Source: an uncultured Fretibacterium sp.
Lineage (GTDB): Bacteria > Synergistota > Synergistia > Synergistales > Aminobacteriaceae
NCBI RefSeq assembly: GCF_938030725.1
Contig: NZ_CALHIQ010000028.1
Location: 1 to 17,819, forward strand
Reading direction: 5' to 3'
DNA length: 17,819 bases
Shown here: positions 1-7,598 of the stretch, in pieces
How the letters are laid out: every line of letters starts with the position of its first letter
Position numbering within the stretch: position 1 is the first letter of the stretch
The notes under the pieces: model-generated
Told to the model about the DNA's origin: nothing
Database searches by the model: none
What the model saw: only the letters and a program-made list of their open reading frames with translations
Position numbers and translations under genes: made by a program

Positions 1-70
1 ATGCTCCTTGATTGCTTTCAACAACTTTTGAAGATTAATCAGCGCTTCCTTAGATCACGCCATTTCTCTG

Positions 71-98
71 TGCACAACGGGCCTGAAAATGAGATAAT
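71..98 (+). promoter_or_regulatory. Possible sigma70-type promoter for the PBP1A gene
   Basis: TGCACA (71-76, 4 of 6 matches to TTGACA) lies 16 bases before GATAAT (93-98, 5 of 6 matches to TATAAT). Transcription would begin near 105. That would exclude the upstream UUG at 102 as a start and agrees with the strong ribosome-binding site further down. The -35 element is weak, so this is a candidate only. Bases 1-70 hold no gene I can support. Confidence 0.35.
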
Positions 99-153
99 AA
101 ATTGAAGACGGCCCGTGGCATCCCCGCGGAACAGAACCGTCGAAGATTCAGTC

Positions 154-159
154 AGGAGG
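154..159 (+). promoter_or_regulatory. Ribosome-binding site that sets the PBP1A start
   Basis: A perfect AGGAGG sits 11 bases upstream of the ATG at 171. The in-frame UUG at 102 has no comparable site. This favours 171 as the true start and removes 23 residues from the longest possible reading. Confidence 0.65.
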
Positions 160-170
160 ACCGTGTACCG

Positions 171-2501
171 ATGAAGAACTCATTCGAGGGACCCCGCTAC
201 GGCTCCTACCGCGACGGCGACCGACGCCGGGCGGAGGACATCCTCTACGGCCGGGCCGCCCCTCAGCCCCCCAAAAAGAAGGGGAAGAAAAAGAAGAGGT
301 CGTCTTTTTCAATCTTGAAGCTCCTCTTTATGACGCTGATCCTGCTCCTCCTCGTCGGCATCGGAGCCGTCAGCGCAGGGGTGGCGTGGTACATCGTGAA
401 GATTTCGGCGGACCTCCCCAGCATGGTGGAGGTGGCCAACCCCAAAAGCAGCGTGGCCTCCATCCTCTACGACCGCAACAACAAGGTCATCGCACGCCTG
501 TTCATCGAGAACCGTACCCCCCTTGAGCTGCATCAGGTTTCCCCGTGGCTCGTGAAGGCCGTGCTGGCCGCAGAGGACTCCGCCTTCTACCAGCACGGAG
601 GCATCCGCATCGGCTCCATCCTCCGGGCCCTCTGGATCGACCTCGTGGAACACGGCAAGGTGCAGGGCGCCAGCACGATCACCCAGCAGTTGGCGCGGAA
701 CCTCTTCCTCTCCCACGAGAAGAGCGTCACGCGCAAGGCGAAGGAGATCATCATCGCCATGCGCATGGAAAAGCTCTTCTCCAAGGACAAGCTCTTGGAG
801 CTCTACCTGAACACCATCAACTTCGGCCGCGGCGCCTGGGGCGCGGAGATCGCGGCGCGCACCTACTTCGGGAAGTCCGCCTCAGAGCTGGACATCGCGC
901 AGTCCAGCATCCTGGCAGGGCTCATCGCCAACCCGGGGCGGTACAACCCCCTGAGCAACCTCGCCAACGCAAAGGCGCGCCAGAATTATGTCCTGAGCCG
1001 GATGGAGCTCCTCGGATGGATCAGCGCGGAACAGCGCCAACAGGCCTACGCCGAGGAGCTGAAGTTCGCCAGAAAGCCCAACCGCATCGAGGAGTTCAAC
1101 CTGGCCCCTTACTTCGTCTCCCACCTGCTCTTCAACGACCTCCTGCCGAAGTACGGCAAGGACGAGGTCTACAGCGGCGGCATGCACATCTACACGACGC
1201 TGGACCTCGATCTTCAGAACAAGGCGCGGGAGGCCGTCAACTCCCTGCCCACCATGGGGGCCCTCGTCTGTCTCGCGGCCGACACGGGAGAGGTCCTGGC
1301 TCTGGTGGGCGGCAAGGACTTCAAGACCAGCAAGTTCAACCGGGCAACGCAGGCCTTTCGCCAGCCCGGCTCAAGCTTCAAGCCCATCGTCTACGCCGCC
1401 GCGCTGGAGGAGGACATCATGCCGAGCGACCACTTCATGGACGCACCGATCACCTTCGGGGGGCGCGGAGGGAACGGACGCGGTTGGTCACCCAAGAACT
1501 CGAGCGGTAAGTACGCGGGGGAAGTGACGCTGCAAAAGGCCCTCTCCAGCTCCTTCAACACGGTGGCCGTCCGCGTGGCTGCCTACATCGGAACGGAAAA
1601 CGTCGTGAAGATGGCACGTAGCGCGGGGATCGAGACCAAACACCTGCCGAGCGACCTGTCCGTAGCCCTGGGAGCCGCCAGCCTGACGCCGCTTGAGATG
1701 GCCGTGGCCTTCAACTGCTTCAACAATGGGGGCAAGCGGGTGACGCCCCTGACGATCCGCGAGATCCGCGACAACGAGGGCAACGTCCTTGAAACGCGCT
1801 CCCCCCAGCTGTCGCAGGCCATGCGCCCGTCCACCGCCTACACGATCCGCTCCATGCTCCAGGACGCGGTCCGCGCAGGAACGGGCACCAGGGCGCGCGT
1901 CCCCAACGTGGACACCTTTGGCAAGACGGGGACCTCCAACGACTTCATCGACGCCTGGTTCGTCGGAGGAACGCCGGGCCTGACGACGGCGGTCTACGTC
2001 GGCAACGACGACCACACCTCCATGGGGCGCAAGGGCTTCGGCGGCACGATGGCCGCTCCCGCCTGGCAGGCCTTCATGGCCTATGCAGTCAAGGAGCAGA
2101 AGACCCCATCGAGCTTCGCCAACGCCCCCGACTGGGCGGAGGTCACGAGGGTTTCCATCTGCAGGAACTCCGGCTACCTGGCTGCGGGCGGCTGTCCGGC
2201 GGTCCCTCTCTACTTCCCGAGCGGCAAGGCCCCCACGGCCAAGTGTCCCTACCACGGCGGAAGCTATGAGGCTGCGGACGAGGACCCGCGTGGGCCGCGG
2301 CTCTTCCTGATCGAGCAGGACGAGGCCTACCTGGACAACAGCGCGGAGGAATCGCAGGAGGAGCACACGACGCCTCAGCAGGTCAACCCGTCCGTGATCC
2401 CCGCCCCGTCGGCCCCGGCGCCCTACCGCCACGACCCCAGCCCGGCGGACGAGGTGGAGAAGCGCTACCAGCAGCTGCTGAAGGAATACGGGATCGACTA
2501 A
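171..2501 (+). CDS. mrcA: Class A penicillin-binding protein 1A (transglycosylase/transpeptidase)
   Basis: Bifunctional peptidoglycan synthase anchored in the inner membrane: it polymerises lipid II and cross-links the stem peptides. From the ATG at 171 it has 776 residues. A basic cytoplasmic tail with a Lys-rich run (PKKKGKKKKR) precedes one membrane segment at about 47-76. The GT51 domain follows, with EDSAFYQHGG (catalytic Glu at about 135) and a QGASTITQQLARN segment. The transpeptidase domain has SSFK (nucleophile Ser about 401), SFN (about 461-463) and KTGT (about 585-588). A tail with three spaced cysteines and a Pro-rich, low-complexity end closes the protein. Length is normal for PBP1A. 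An in-frame UUG at 102 would add 23 residues but has no good ribosome site. The next gene is co-directional 70 bases downstream, with no clear functional tie. Identification is firm; the exact symbol (mrcA/ponA) is a convention. Confidence 0.95.
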   Translation: MKNSFEGPRYGSYRDGDRRRAEDILYGRAAPQPPKKKGKKKKRSSFSILKLLFMTLILLLLVGIGAVSAGVAWYIVKISADLPSMVEVANPKSSVASILYDRNNKVIARLFIENRTPLELHQVSPWLVKAVLAAEDSAFYQHGGIRIGSILRALWIDLVEHGKVQGASTITQQLARNLFLSHEKSVTRKAKEIIIAMRMEKLFSKDKLLELYLNTINFGRGAWGAEIAARTYFGKSASELDIAQSSILAGLIANPGRYNPLSNLANAKARQNYVLSRMELLGWISAEQRQQAYAEELKFARKPNRIEEFNLAPYFVSHLLFNDLLPKYGKDEVYSGGMHIYTTLDLDLQNKAREAVNSLPTMGALVCLAADTGEVLALVGGKDFKTSKFNRATQAFRQPGSSFKPIVYAAALEEDIMPSDHFMDAPITFGGRGGNGRGWSPKNSSGKYAGEVTLQKALSSSFNTVAVRVAAYIGTENVVKMARSAGIETKHLPSDLSVALGAASLTPLEMAVAFNCFNNGGKRVTPLTIREIRDNEGNVLETRSPQLSQAMRPSTAYTIRSMLQDAVRAGTGTRARVPNVDTFGKTGTSNDFIDAWFVGGTPGLTTAVYVGNDDHTSMGRKGFGGTMAAPAWQAFMAYAVKEQKTPSSFANAPDWAEVTRVSICRNSGYLAAGGCPAVPLYFPSGKAPTAKCPYHGGSYEAADEDPRGPRLFLIEQDEAYLDNSAEESQEEHTTPQQVNPSVIPAPSAPAPYRHDPSPADEVEKRYQQLLKEYGID

Positions 2502-2571
2502 CCCGCCCCGCCCTGGAGGCAGAAGCCGACGGGACGGCATTTCAACAAATTCCAGCAAAGGAGAGGTCACC

Positions 2572-3957
2572 ATGAGTTCAAAGCGCATCGTCATCATAGG
2601 AGCCGGCCCCGGAGGGTACGTGGCCGCCATTCACGCGGAGCACCTCGGCGCCTCGGTCACCCTGATCGAGAAGAAGACCATCGGGGGCACCTGCCTCAAC
2701 GTGGGCTGTATCCCGACCAAGGTGCTGCTGCACACGGCGGAGCTCCTCACGGAATTGAAATCCGAGGCAAAGCGCATCGGAGTGCTCGTGGAGGGAACGC
2801 GGCTGGACTGGGACGCGCTGATGAAGCGAAAGACGCTGACCGTTTCCCGCCTTGTGAAGGGGACGTTGAACCTCGTGCAGGGCAACGGCATCGAGTACAT
2901 CGAGGGCGTCGCCGCCATCAAGGACCCCCACACCGTCGAGGTGAATGGCAGGGCCATCCAGGCCGACGCCATCGTCATCGCCACGGGGTCTGTGCCGGAC
3001 GTCCCGGACGTTCCGGGGTACGACCTCGAGGGAGTCATCACCAGCGACGAAGCCCTCTCGCTGCCGGCGCCCCCCGCCTCGATGGTCGTTTCCGGCGGCG
3101 GCATCATCGGAATGGAGTTCGCCGCGGCCTACGCCGCCTTCGGGACCAAGGTCACGGTCGCCGTCACCTCCCCCGAGATACTGCGGAACCTGGACACGGA
3201 CATCGCCCTCATCCTGCGCAAAACCCTGGAGAAGCGCGGGGTGAGCTTCCGCACGGGGGCCAGCATCACCAGGGTAACCCGCTCCGGAGAGGGGCTCAAG
3301 ATCGAGCTCACGACGCCGGAGGGCCAGGTGGAGCTGGAGGCGGAGAAGCTCCTGGTGGCCAAGGGCCGTAAGCCCTACACGGAGGGCCTCGGCCTCGACG
3401 CCCTGGGCATCGAGATGAAGCGGGGGCGCATCGTGACGGACGCCCACATGGAAACCAACGTCAAGGGGATCTATGCCATCGGCGACTGCGTGAACGCCTA
3501 CATGCTGGCCCACGTGGCCTCCCGCGAGGGCGAGGTGGCCGTGGAGAACATCATGGGGCACGCGGTGGACATGGACTACACGACGACGCCGGGCGCCATC
3601 TACACGTCGCCTGAGATCGCGACCGTAGGACTTTCGGAAAAGGACGCGGCGAAGCGCGGCCTCAAGGTCAAGGTGGGCAGCTTCCCGCTGATGCTGAACG
3701 GCAAGAGCATGATCACGGGGGACACCAGCGGCGTCATCAAGATCATCGCGGACGACGAAACGCACCAGATCCTGGGCGTCGAGATGGTGGGCGGCCCGGC
3801 AACGGACATGATCGCGGAGGGGGCCCTGGCACTCCACTTCAAGGCGACGCCCGATGACCTCCTGAACACGATCCACGCACACCCCACCGTGGCGGAGGCC
3901 GTGGCGGAGGCCGCGGGGAACGTCTTCGCAAGGGGCATCCACACGCCGAAGGGATAA
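2572..3957 (+). CDS. lpdA: Dihydrolipoyl dehydrogenase (E3)
   Basis: FAD-dependent flavoprotein that reoxidises dihydrolipoyl groups with NAD+ in 2-oxoacid dehydrogenase complexes or the glycine cleavage system. It is 461 residues, typical of E3. Visible motifs are the N-terminal FAD fold GAGPGGYVAA, the redox disulfide GGTCLNVGCIPTK (Cys41 and Cys46), ATGS, a second dinucleotide fold starting SGGGIIGMEF for NAD+, the FAD-binding YAIGDC, and the C-terminal catalytic dyad in HAHPTVAE (His437, Glu442). The ATG is preceded by AAGGAGAGG at good spacing. No E1, E2 or glycine cleavage gene lies in the window, so the partner complex cannot be told from context. Related flavin disulfide reductases such as mercuric or glutathione reductase fit less well because of the exact E3 motifs. 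A GC-rich hairpin follows the stop. Confidence 0.95.
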   Translation: MSSKRIVIIGAGPGGYVAAIHAEHLGASVTLIEKKTIGGTCLNVGCIPTKVLLHTAELLTELKSEAKRIGVLVEGTRLDWDALMKRKTLTVSRLVKGTLNLVQGNGIEYIEGVAAIKDPHTVEVNGRAIQADAIVIATGSVPDVPDVPGYDLEGVITSDEALSLPAPPASMVVSGGGIIGMEFAAAYAAFGTKVTVAVTSPEILRNLDTDIALILRKTLEKRGVSFRTGASITRVTRSGEGLKIELTTPEGQVELEAEKLLVAKGRKPYTEGLGLDALGIEMKRGRIVTDAHMETNVKGIYAIGDCVNAYMLAHVASREGEVAVENIMGHAVDMDYTTTPGAIYTSPEIATVGLSEKDAAKRGLKVKVGSFPLMLNGKSMITGDTSGVIKIIADDETHQILGVEMVGGPATDMIAEGALALHFKATPDDLLNTIHAHPTVAEAVAEAAGNVFARGIHTPKG

Positions 3958-3990
3958 CGCCGCGGGTCCCCGTCCGGCGGGCGAAGGACC

Positions 3991-4026
3991 AAAAAGCGAG
4001 GGGAGCGCCTCGAGGCGCTCCCCTTC
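3991..4026. terminator. Hairpin terminator between converging genes
   Basis: AGGGGAGCGCC (3999-4009), loop TCGA, and GGCGCTCCCCT (4014-4024) form an 11-bp perfect stem. Read on the minus strand it is followed after three bases by TTTTT (3995-3991), the classic intrinsic terminator layout for the leftward cluster ending at 4060. On the plus strand the T-tract is poor (TTCGT), so it may stop lpdA transcripts less well. Confidence 0.75.
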
Positions 4027-4059
4027 GTCGTGCCGTTGAAGAACTTTAGGCCATCGGGG

Positions 4060-4311
4060 TCACTCCTGAGCCCGTCGACTGGAGTAGACCTGTCGCATCC
4101 GATCCCGCCGCCGGAGGTCGCGCTGGTGAGCCCAGGCGGACTCAAGGGCTCGAACCACCGCGCTCCAATCCCGCCTCCACACCTCCGCCGCCTTGCTGGC
4201 GGGGGAGGCGCCTAGGGCCTCGTCCATGACCCTGGGGCGCTCCTGCAGCGTGAACCCCGTCCCGTCAAAGGCGACGGAGGACCCGTCGCTGAAGGGTATA
4301 TAAACCTTCAT
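4060..4311 (-). CDS. Small hypothetical protein, 83 aa
   Basis: I do not recognise this protein. It starts MKVYIPFSDG at an ATG at 4311, with GGAAGGGGG (4318-4326) six bases before it. A longer reading in the same frame from 4422 would overlap the acetyltransferase and start with an Arg/Gly-rich stretch typical of out-of-frame translation, so I reject it. The protein has a beta-like N-terminal third and a helical, Arg-rich C-terminal half with three tryptophans. It has no signal peptide or membrane segment. It begins 32 bases after the acetyltransferase stop and is the last gene before the terminator, so it is probably the tail of the same transcript. The role is unknown. Confidence 0.65.
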   Translation of the reverse strand: MKVYIPFSDGSSVAFDGTGFTLQERPRVMDEALGASPASKAAEVWRRDWSAVVRALESAWAHQRDLRRRDRMRQVYSSRRAQE

Positions 4312-4343
4312 GCAATACCCCCTTCCGAAAGAGGCCCCAGGCC

Positions 4344-4820
4344 TCAGCCCTTCCGCACCGCCAGGGGAAGCGGCGCGCTCATCACGATCGCGTCCTCGCC
4401 GTCCGCGTAGTAGCCGGGGCACGTCGTTTCTCTGCGAAAGGACATCCCCTCGTAGAGCGACAGGGCCGCCGCGTTGGACCTCCTGACGCGCAGGCGAAGC
4501 CGCCTCAGGTTCAGGTACAGGGCGCAGTCCCCCACGGCAGCCAGGAGCTGAACCCCTATGCCGAGCCGGCGAAAGTCTGGGTGGACGAGGAGGGACATCA
4601 AAAGCCCCGCGCGCCCCTCCCGTCCCAACACGGCATACCCCAAAAGCTCATCGGTGGTGGCGGTCGAGAAGGCCCCGAGGTAACTGATCTCAGCCTCCGA
4701 GCCCTCCCGCAGGTCGCCCTCGACGATCGATTCAGGCCAGGGGGATTGGGACATGGCGTTCAGCGCGATGAGGGCAGGCAGGTCGCGAGGCCCGCAGAAA
4801 CGAATTTCCGGGACGTACAC
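4344..4820 (-). CDS. GNAT-family N-acetyltransferase, RimI-like
   Basis: A single-domain GNAT acetyltransferase of 158 residues, resembling RimI, which acetylates the N-terminal residue of ribosomal protein S18. The acetyl-CoA pyrophosphate loop is RRLGIG (about 84-89), preceded by a LLVHPDFRR strand-turn. The C-terminal part has the RimI-like SNAAALSLYE helix, then the YY and GEDAIVM segment. The usual LEVR, which holds RimI's catalytic Glu, reads LRVR here (Arg at about 111), so substrate or mechanism may differ. The start is a GTG with GGAGG/GGGAGG sequences just upstream. It follows purA by 29 bases and precedes the 83-aa gene by 32 bases, so it is probably in the same operon. The GNAT assignment is secure; the RimI function is not. 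Confidence 0.8.
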   Translation of the reverse strand: MYVPEIRFCGPRDLPALIALNAMSQSPWPESIVEGDLREGSEAEISYLGAFSTATTDELLGYAVLGREGRAGLLMSLLVHPDFRRLGIGVQLLAAVGDCALYLNLRRLRLRVRRSNAAALSLYEGMSFRRETTCPGYYADGEDAIVMSAPLPLAVRKG

Positions 4821-4849
4821 GCCCTCCCGCCTCCACAGGGGCTACGCGC

Positions 4850-6145
4850 CTAGGATCGCAGGAGCCCGCAGTTGATCGCCTGGTCGCGGTCCGCCCCCAC
4901 CGCGATCAGGCCAACGGGGACGTTCAACTCCTTCTCGATGTAGCGCACGTAGTCCTGGGCCGCCTGAGGAAGGGAGTCGATGGTCCGGCAGCCGGCGATG
5001 TCGTCGGACCAGCCGGGCAGGGTTTCGTAGATGGGCTTGACCGCCTCAAGCACTCGCGTGCTGACCGGGAAGCGGTCCAGCCGCTCCCCCTCGTACTCGT
5101 AGGCGACGCAGACCTTGATGGGTCCTATCCCGGTCAGGACGTCCAGCTTCGTCAGGGCGATGGTGTCCGCGCCGTTCAGGGCCATGGAGTACTTCAGCCC
5201 CACCAGGTCGAGCCAGCCGCAGCGACGCGGCCTGCCGGTGGTGGCGCCAAACTCTCCGCCGTTTCGGCGCAGGGTTTCGCCCGCCTCCGTCAGGTCCTCC
5301 GTGGGCATGGGGCCCTCCCCCACGCGCGTCGTGTAGGCCTTCGCGACGGCGATCACGCGATTCAGGTCGTGCGGGGAGAGCCCCGTCCCCGTGAAGGCGC
5401 CGGCCGCGGAGGTGGAGGAACTCGTAACGTAGGGATAGGTGCCGTGGTCGATGTCCAGGAGGGCCGCCTGCGCCCCTTCCAGGAGGACGTGCTGGCCGTC
5501 GTCCACCGCCCTGCGGAGCAGTGCGGCCACGTCGTCCACGTAGGGCGCCAGCGTCTTGCCCCACTGGCGCGCGGGCTCGTAGACCTCGTCGAAGGGAAGG
5601 GGCTTCTCGCCGTAGAGGCGCGTCAGAATCTGGTTCTTCTCCTCAAGCAGCGGCGTCAGGCGATCGCGCAGGACGTCCGCGTCCAGCAGGTCCTCGATCC
5701 GGAGGCCGCAGCGCGAGTACTTGTCCACGTAGCACGGGCCGATCCCGCGTCCCGTCGTGCCTATTTTGCGCCCCTTGCCGCGGGCCTTCTCCTGAGCCTG
5801 ATCCAGGATCTTGTGGTAGGGCATCACCACATGGGCGCGGGGGCTGATGGCCAGACGGGCCCTGTCCTGCTGCTTCTCACTGAGGTTCGCTATCTCCTTC
5901 AAGAACTGCTCCGGGTCGATCACAAGGCCGTTGCCCAGGATGCAGAGCTTTCCCGGATAGAGCATCCCGGAGGGCAGGAGGTGAAAGACCACCTTCTCGC
6001 CGTCCGCGATCACCGTGTGCCCCGCGTTCGCGCCGCCCTGGTAGCGGACGAAGATGTCCACGTCCCCACCCAGGAGGTCGACGACCTTTCCCTTACCCTC
6101 ATCGCCCCACTGAGCGCCGACGAGCAGATCCACGTTGTTCTTCAT
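4850..6145 (-). CDS. purA: Adenylosuccinate synthetase
   Basis: Joins IMP and aspartate using GTP to make adenylosuccinate, the first committed step from IMP to AMP, in the cytoplasm. It is 431 residues, the family's usual length. Motifs are the N-terminal GDEGKGK loop with catalytic Asp, QGGANAGHT with catalytic His, TTGRGIGP, the ATTGRPRRCGWLDL segment and the guanine-recognition TKLD. The ATG at 6145 is fixed by an in-frame TAA two codons upstream. The nearest SD (GAGGAGG, 6161-6167) is 15 bases away, which is unusually long and may lower translation. It lies 97 bases after the S41 protease stop; that gap contains the inverted repeat 6194-6211, so purA may be partly uncoupled from the wall genes. 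Confidence 0.97.
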   Translation of the reverse strand: MKNNVDLLVGAQWGDEGKGKVVDLLGGDVDIFVRYQGGANAGHTVIADGEKVVFHLLPSGMLYPGKLCILGNGLVIDPEQFLKEIANLSEKQQDRARLAISPRAHVVMPYHKILDQAQEKARGKGRKIGTTGRGIGPCYVDKYSRCGLRIEDLLDADVLRDRLTPLLEEKNQILTRLYGEKPLPFDEVYEPARQWGKTLAPYVDDVAALLRRAVDDGQHVLLEGAQAALLDIDHGTYPYVTSSSTSAAGAFTGTGLSPHDLNRVIAVAKAYTTRVGEGPMPTEDLTEAGETLRRNGGEFGATTGRPRRCGWLDLVGLKYSMALNGADTIALTKLDVLTGIGPIKVCVAYEYEGERLDRFPVSTRVLEAVKPIYETLPGWSDDIAGCRTIDSLPQAAQDYVRYIEKELNVPVGLIAVGADRDQAINCGLLRS

Positions 6146-6179
6146 AATTATTTAGCACTGCCTCCTCAAAACGTCCGAA

Positions 6180-6211
6180 CGAGGGGCCTCGCAGGGGGAA
6201 GGCCTTCCCCC
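6180..6211. repeat. Two small GC-rich inverted repeats upstream of purA
   Basis: GGGGGAAGG (6194-6202) is followed directly by CCTTCCCCC (6203-6211), a perfect 18-base palindrome. Next to it CGAGG (6180-6184) and CCTCG (6187-6191) form a shorter repeat. On the minus strand the only T-run (TTTT) comes about 10 bases after the second repeat, so a terminator or attenuator between ctpA and purA is possible but weak. Confidence 0.35.
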
Positions 6212-6242
6212 TCCTGCCCCAGACGGGGACACCCTGCACTCT

Positions 6243-7490
6243 TTACTTCTTTTGCCTCTCCGTCCCGGACGACGGCTGGAAGCGTTTTTTGACCTCGGCC
6301 GCAGCCCGCTGAAGCTGTGCGTCCTTCATCACGTCCCGATTCAGGTCCCCGCTGACCTCGACCTCCGGCGTGAGCCCCACGTGATCGATCACGCGCCCCG
6401 ACGGCGTGTAGTACCGCGCGATCGTCACGTAGAGGCCCGAACCGTCCGTCAGGGGAAAGAGCGTCTGCACCGAGCCCTTTCCGAAGCTCTTCTCCCCCAC
6501 CAGCACGGCCCGCTGTCTGTCCGTCAGGGCCCCGGCAACGATCTCTGAGGCGCTGGCGCTTCCGCCGTTGATCAAAACCGCCATGGGCATGTCGGTGAGG
6601 AAGAGCGCCTCGTCGGCGAAGTACTTCTCGTTGGCCCGTTCGGCGCGTCCGCGGGTTTCCACCACCAGGCCGCCCTTCACGAACATGCCCACGATCTTCA
6701 CCGAGGCGTCCAGGAGGCCGCCGCCGTTGTTGCGCAGGTCCAGGACCAGCCCCTTCGCCCCCTGCCGCAGGATGTCCCGCAGGGCGTTCCGCGCCTCCTC
6801 ATCCGTCTTCTGCTTGAACTGGGTGAGCCTCAGGTAGCCCACGTCGTCCGAGAGCATCTGGTAGCGCACGCTCTTGAGCTTGATGATCTCGCGGGTCACG
6901 TCGAACTTCAGAAGCTCGTCCTCCCCCTCGCGCCGCACCCAGAGCGTGACCTTCGTATCGGGCGCGCCGCGCAGGCGCTGCACCACCTGCTCCGACGTCC
7001 AGCCGATGACGACCTCGTCGTCCACCTTCACGATCTGGTCCTTCGTCTTGAGGCCGACGCGCTCCGCGGGCGAGTCCTCCATGGGGCTGATGACCAGTAT
7101 CTGTCCGTCGCGGGTCCCGATGTACATCCCAAGGCCGCCATAGCGCCCCTCCATCTCGATCTCCTCGTCCTTCAGCTGGCCCGGAGAAACGTAGCGCGTA
7201 TAGGGGTCCTTCCATGCCTCCACCATGCCCTTCATGGCTCCCTGCAGGAGGTCCTCCTCGGAGGTCGGCTTCTCCTCCGCGTCCACCTGATACGTTTCGA
7301 TGATCGCCCTGGCCTGTCGGAGAAGCCACAGGGAGCGAACGCTGAACGGCGAGAGCTTGTCCAGCTCCGAAACGTCTGCGGCCCCGGCGTGTCCTGCCGC
7401 AAAGGCACCGGCGACCAAAAGGGCCAGGAGAAAGCCCGCAGCGTTCACCCATGACCTGCCGATCTTCTGCTTCATCTTATCAAACACCAT
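6243..7490 (-). CDS. ctpA: Carboxyl-terminal processing protease (S41, PDZ-containing)
   Basis: Periplasmic serine protease of the CtpA/Prc family. Domains in order are an N-terminal hydrophobic signal or anchor (about 17-40), a helical region, a PDZ domain (about 115-195), and the S41 catalytic core. The core has NGGSASASEIVAGA, with nucleophile Ser in its second Ser position, and SFGKGSVQ with the general-base Lys 25 residues later. Both catalytic residues are present, so it should be active. The start is uncertain: UUG at 7496, ATG at 7490 or ATG at 7475, and the only SD-like GAGG (7491-7494) fits none perfectly. TATACT on the minus strand (7526-7531) may be a -10 element without a clear -35. 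It follows two M23 genes. In Pseudomonas, CtpA degrades M23 hydrolases, so it may control its neighbours here; that is inference. Confidence 0.92.
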   Translation of the reverse strand: MVFDKMKQKIGRSWVNAAGFLLALLVAGAFAAGHAGAADVSELDKLSPFSVRSLWLLRQARAIIETYQVDAEEKPTSEEDLLQGAMKGMVEAWKDPYTRYVSPGQLKDEEIEMEGRYGGLGMYIGTRDGQILVISPMEDSPAERVGLKTKDQIVKVDDEVVIGWTSEQVVQRLRGAPDTKVTLWVRREGEDELLKFDVTREIIKLKSVRYQMLSDDVGYLRLTQFKQKTDEEARNALRDILRQGAKGLVLDLRNNGGGLLDASVKIVGMFVKGGLVVETRGRAERANEKYFADEALFLTDMPMAVLINGGSASASEIVAGALTDRQRAVLVGEKSFGKGSVQTLFPLTDGSGLYVTIARYYTPSGRVIDHVGLTPEVEVSGDLNRDVMKDAQLQRAAAEVKKRFQPSSGTERQKK

Positions 7491-7598
7491 CCTCAATATA
7501 CGTGCGCGAAACGGCGCGCTTCAGAAGTATACCGCAGCCGCGCGAAATATTACAGTCCGGCCCTCAGCGGCTGCCCAGACGCGCGCAAGAGATGCGGG

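Noticed and set aside
1..57. Minus-strand stretch that translates plausibly as the start of a helical protein leaving the window
   Set aside because: It is only 18 codons, has a stop immediately upstream and no proper start codon or ribosome site. There is too little to call a gene.
1488..3942. Very long open frames on the minus strand opposite PBP1A and lpdA
   Set aside because: They are His/Arg/Gly/Asp-rich shadows that arise opposite GC-rich codons. The plus-strand genes carry complete family motifs.
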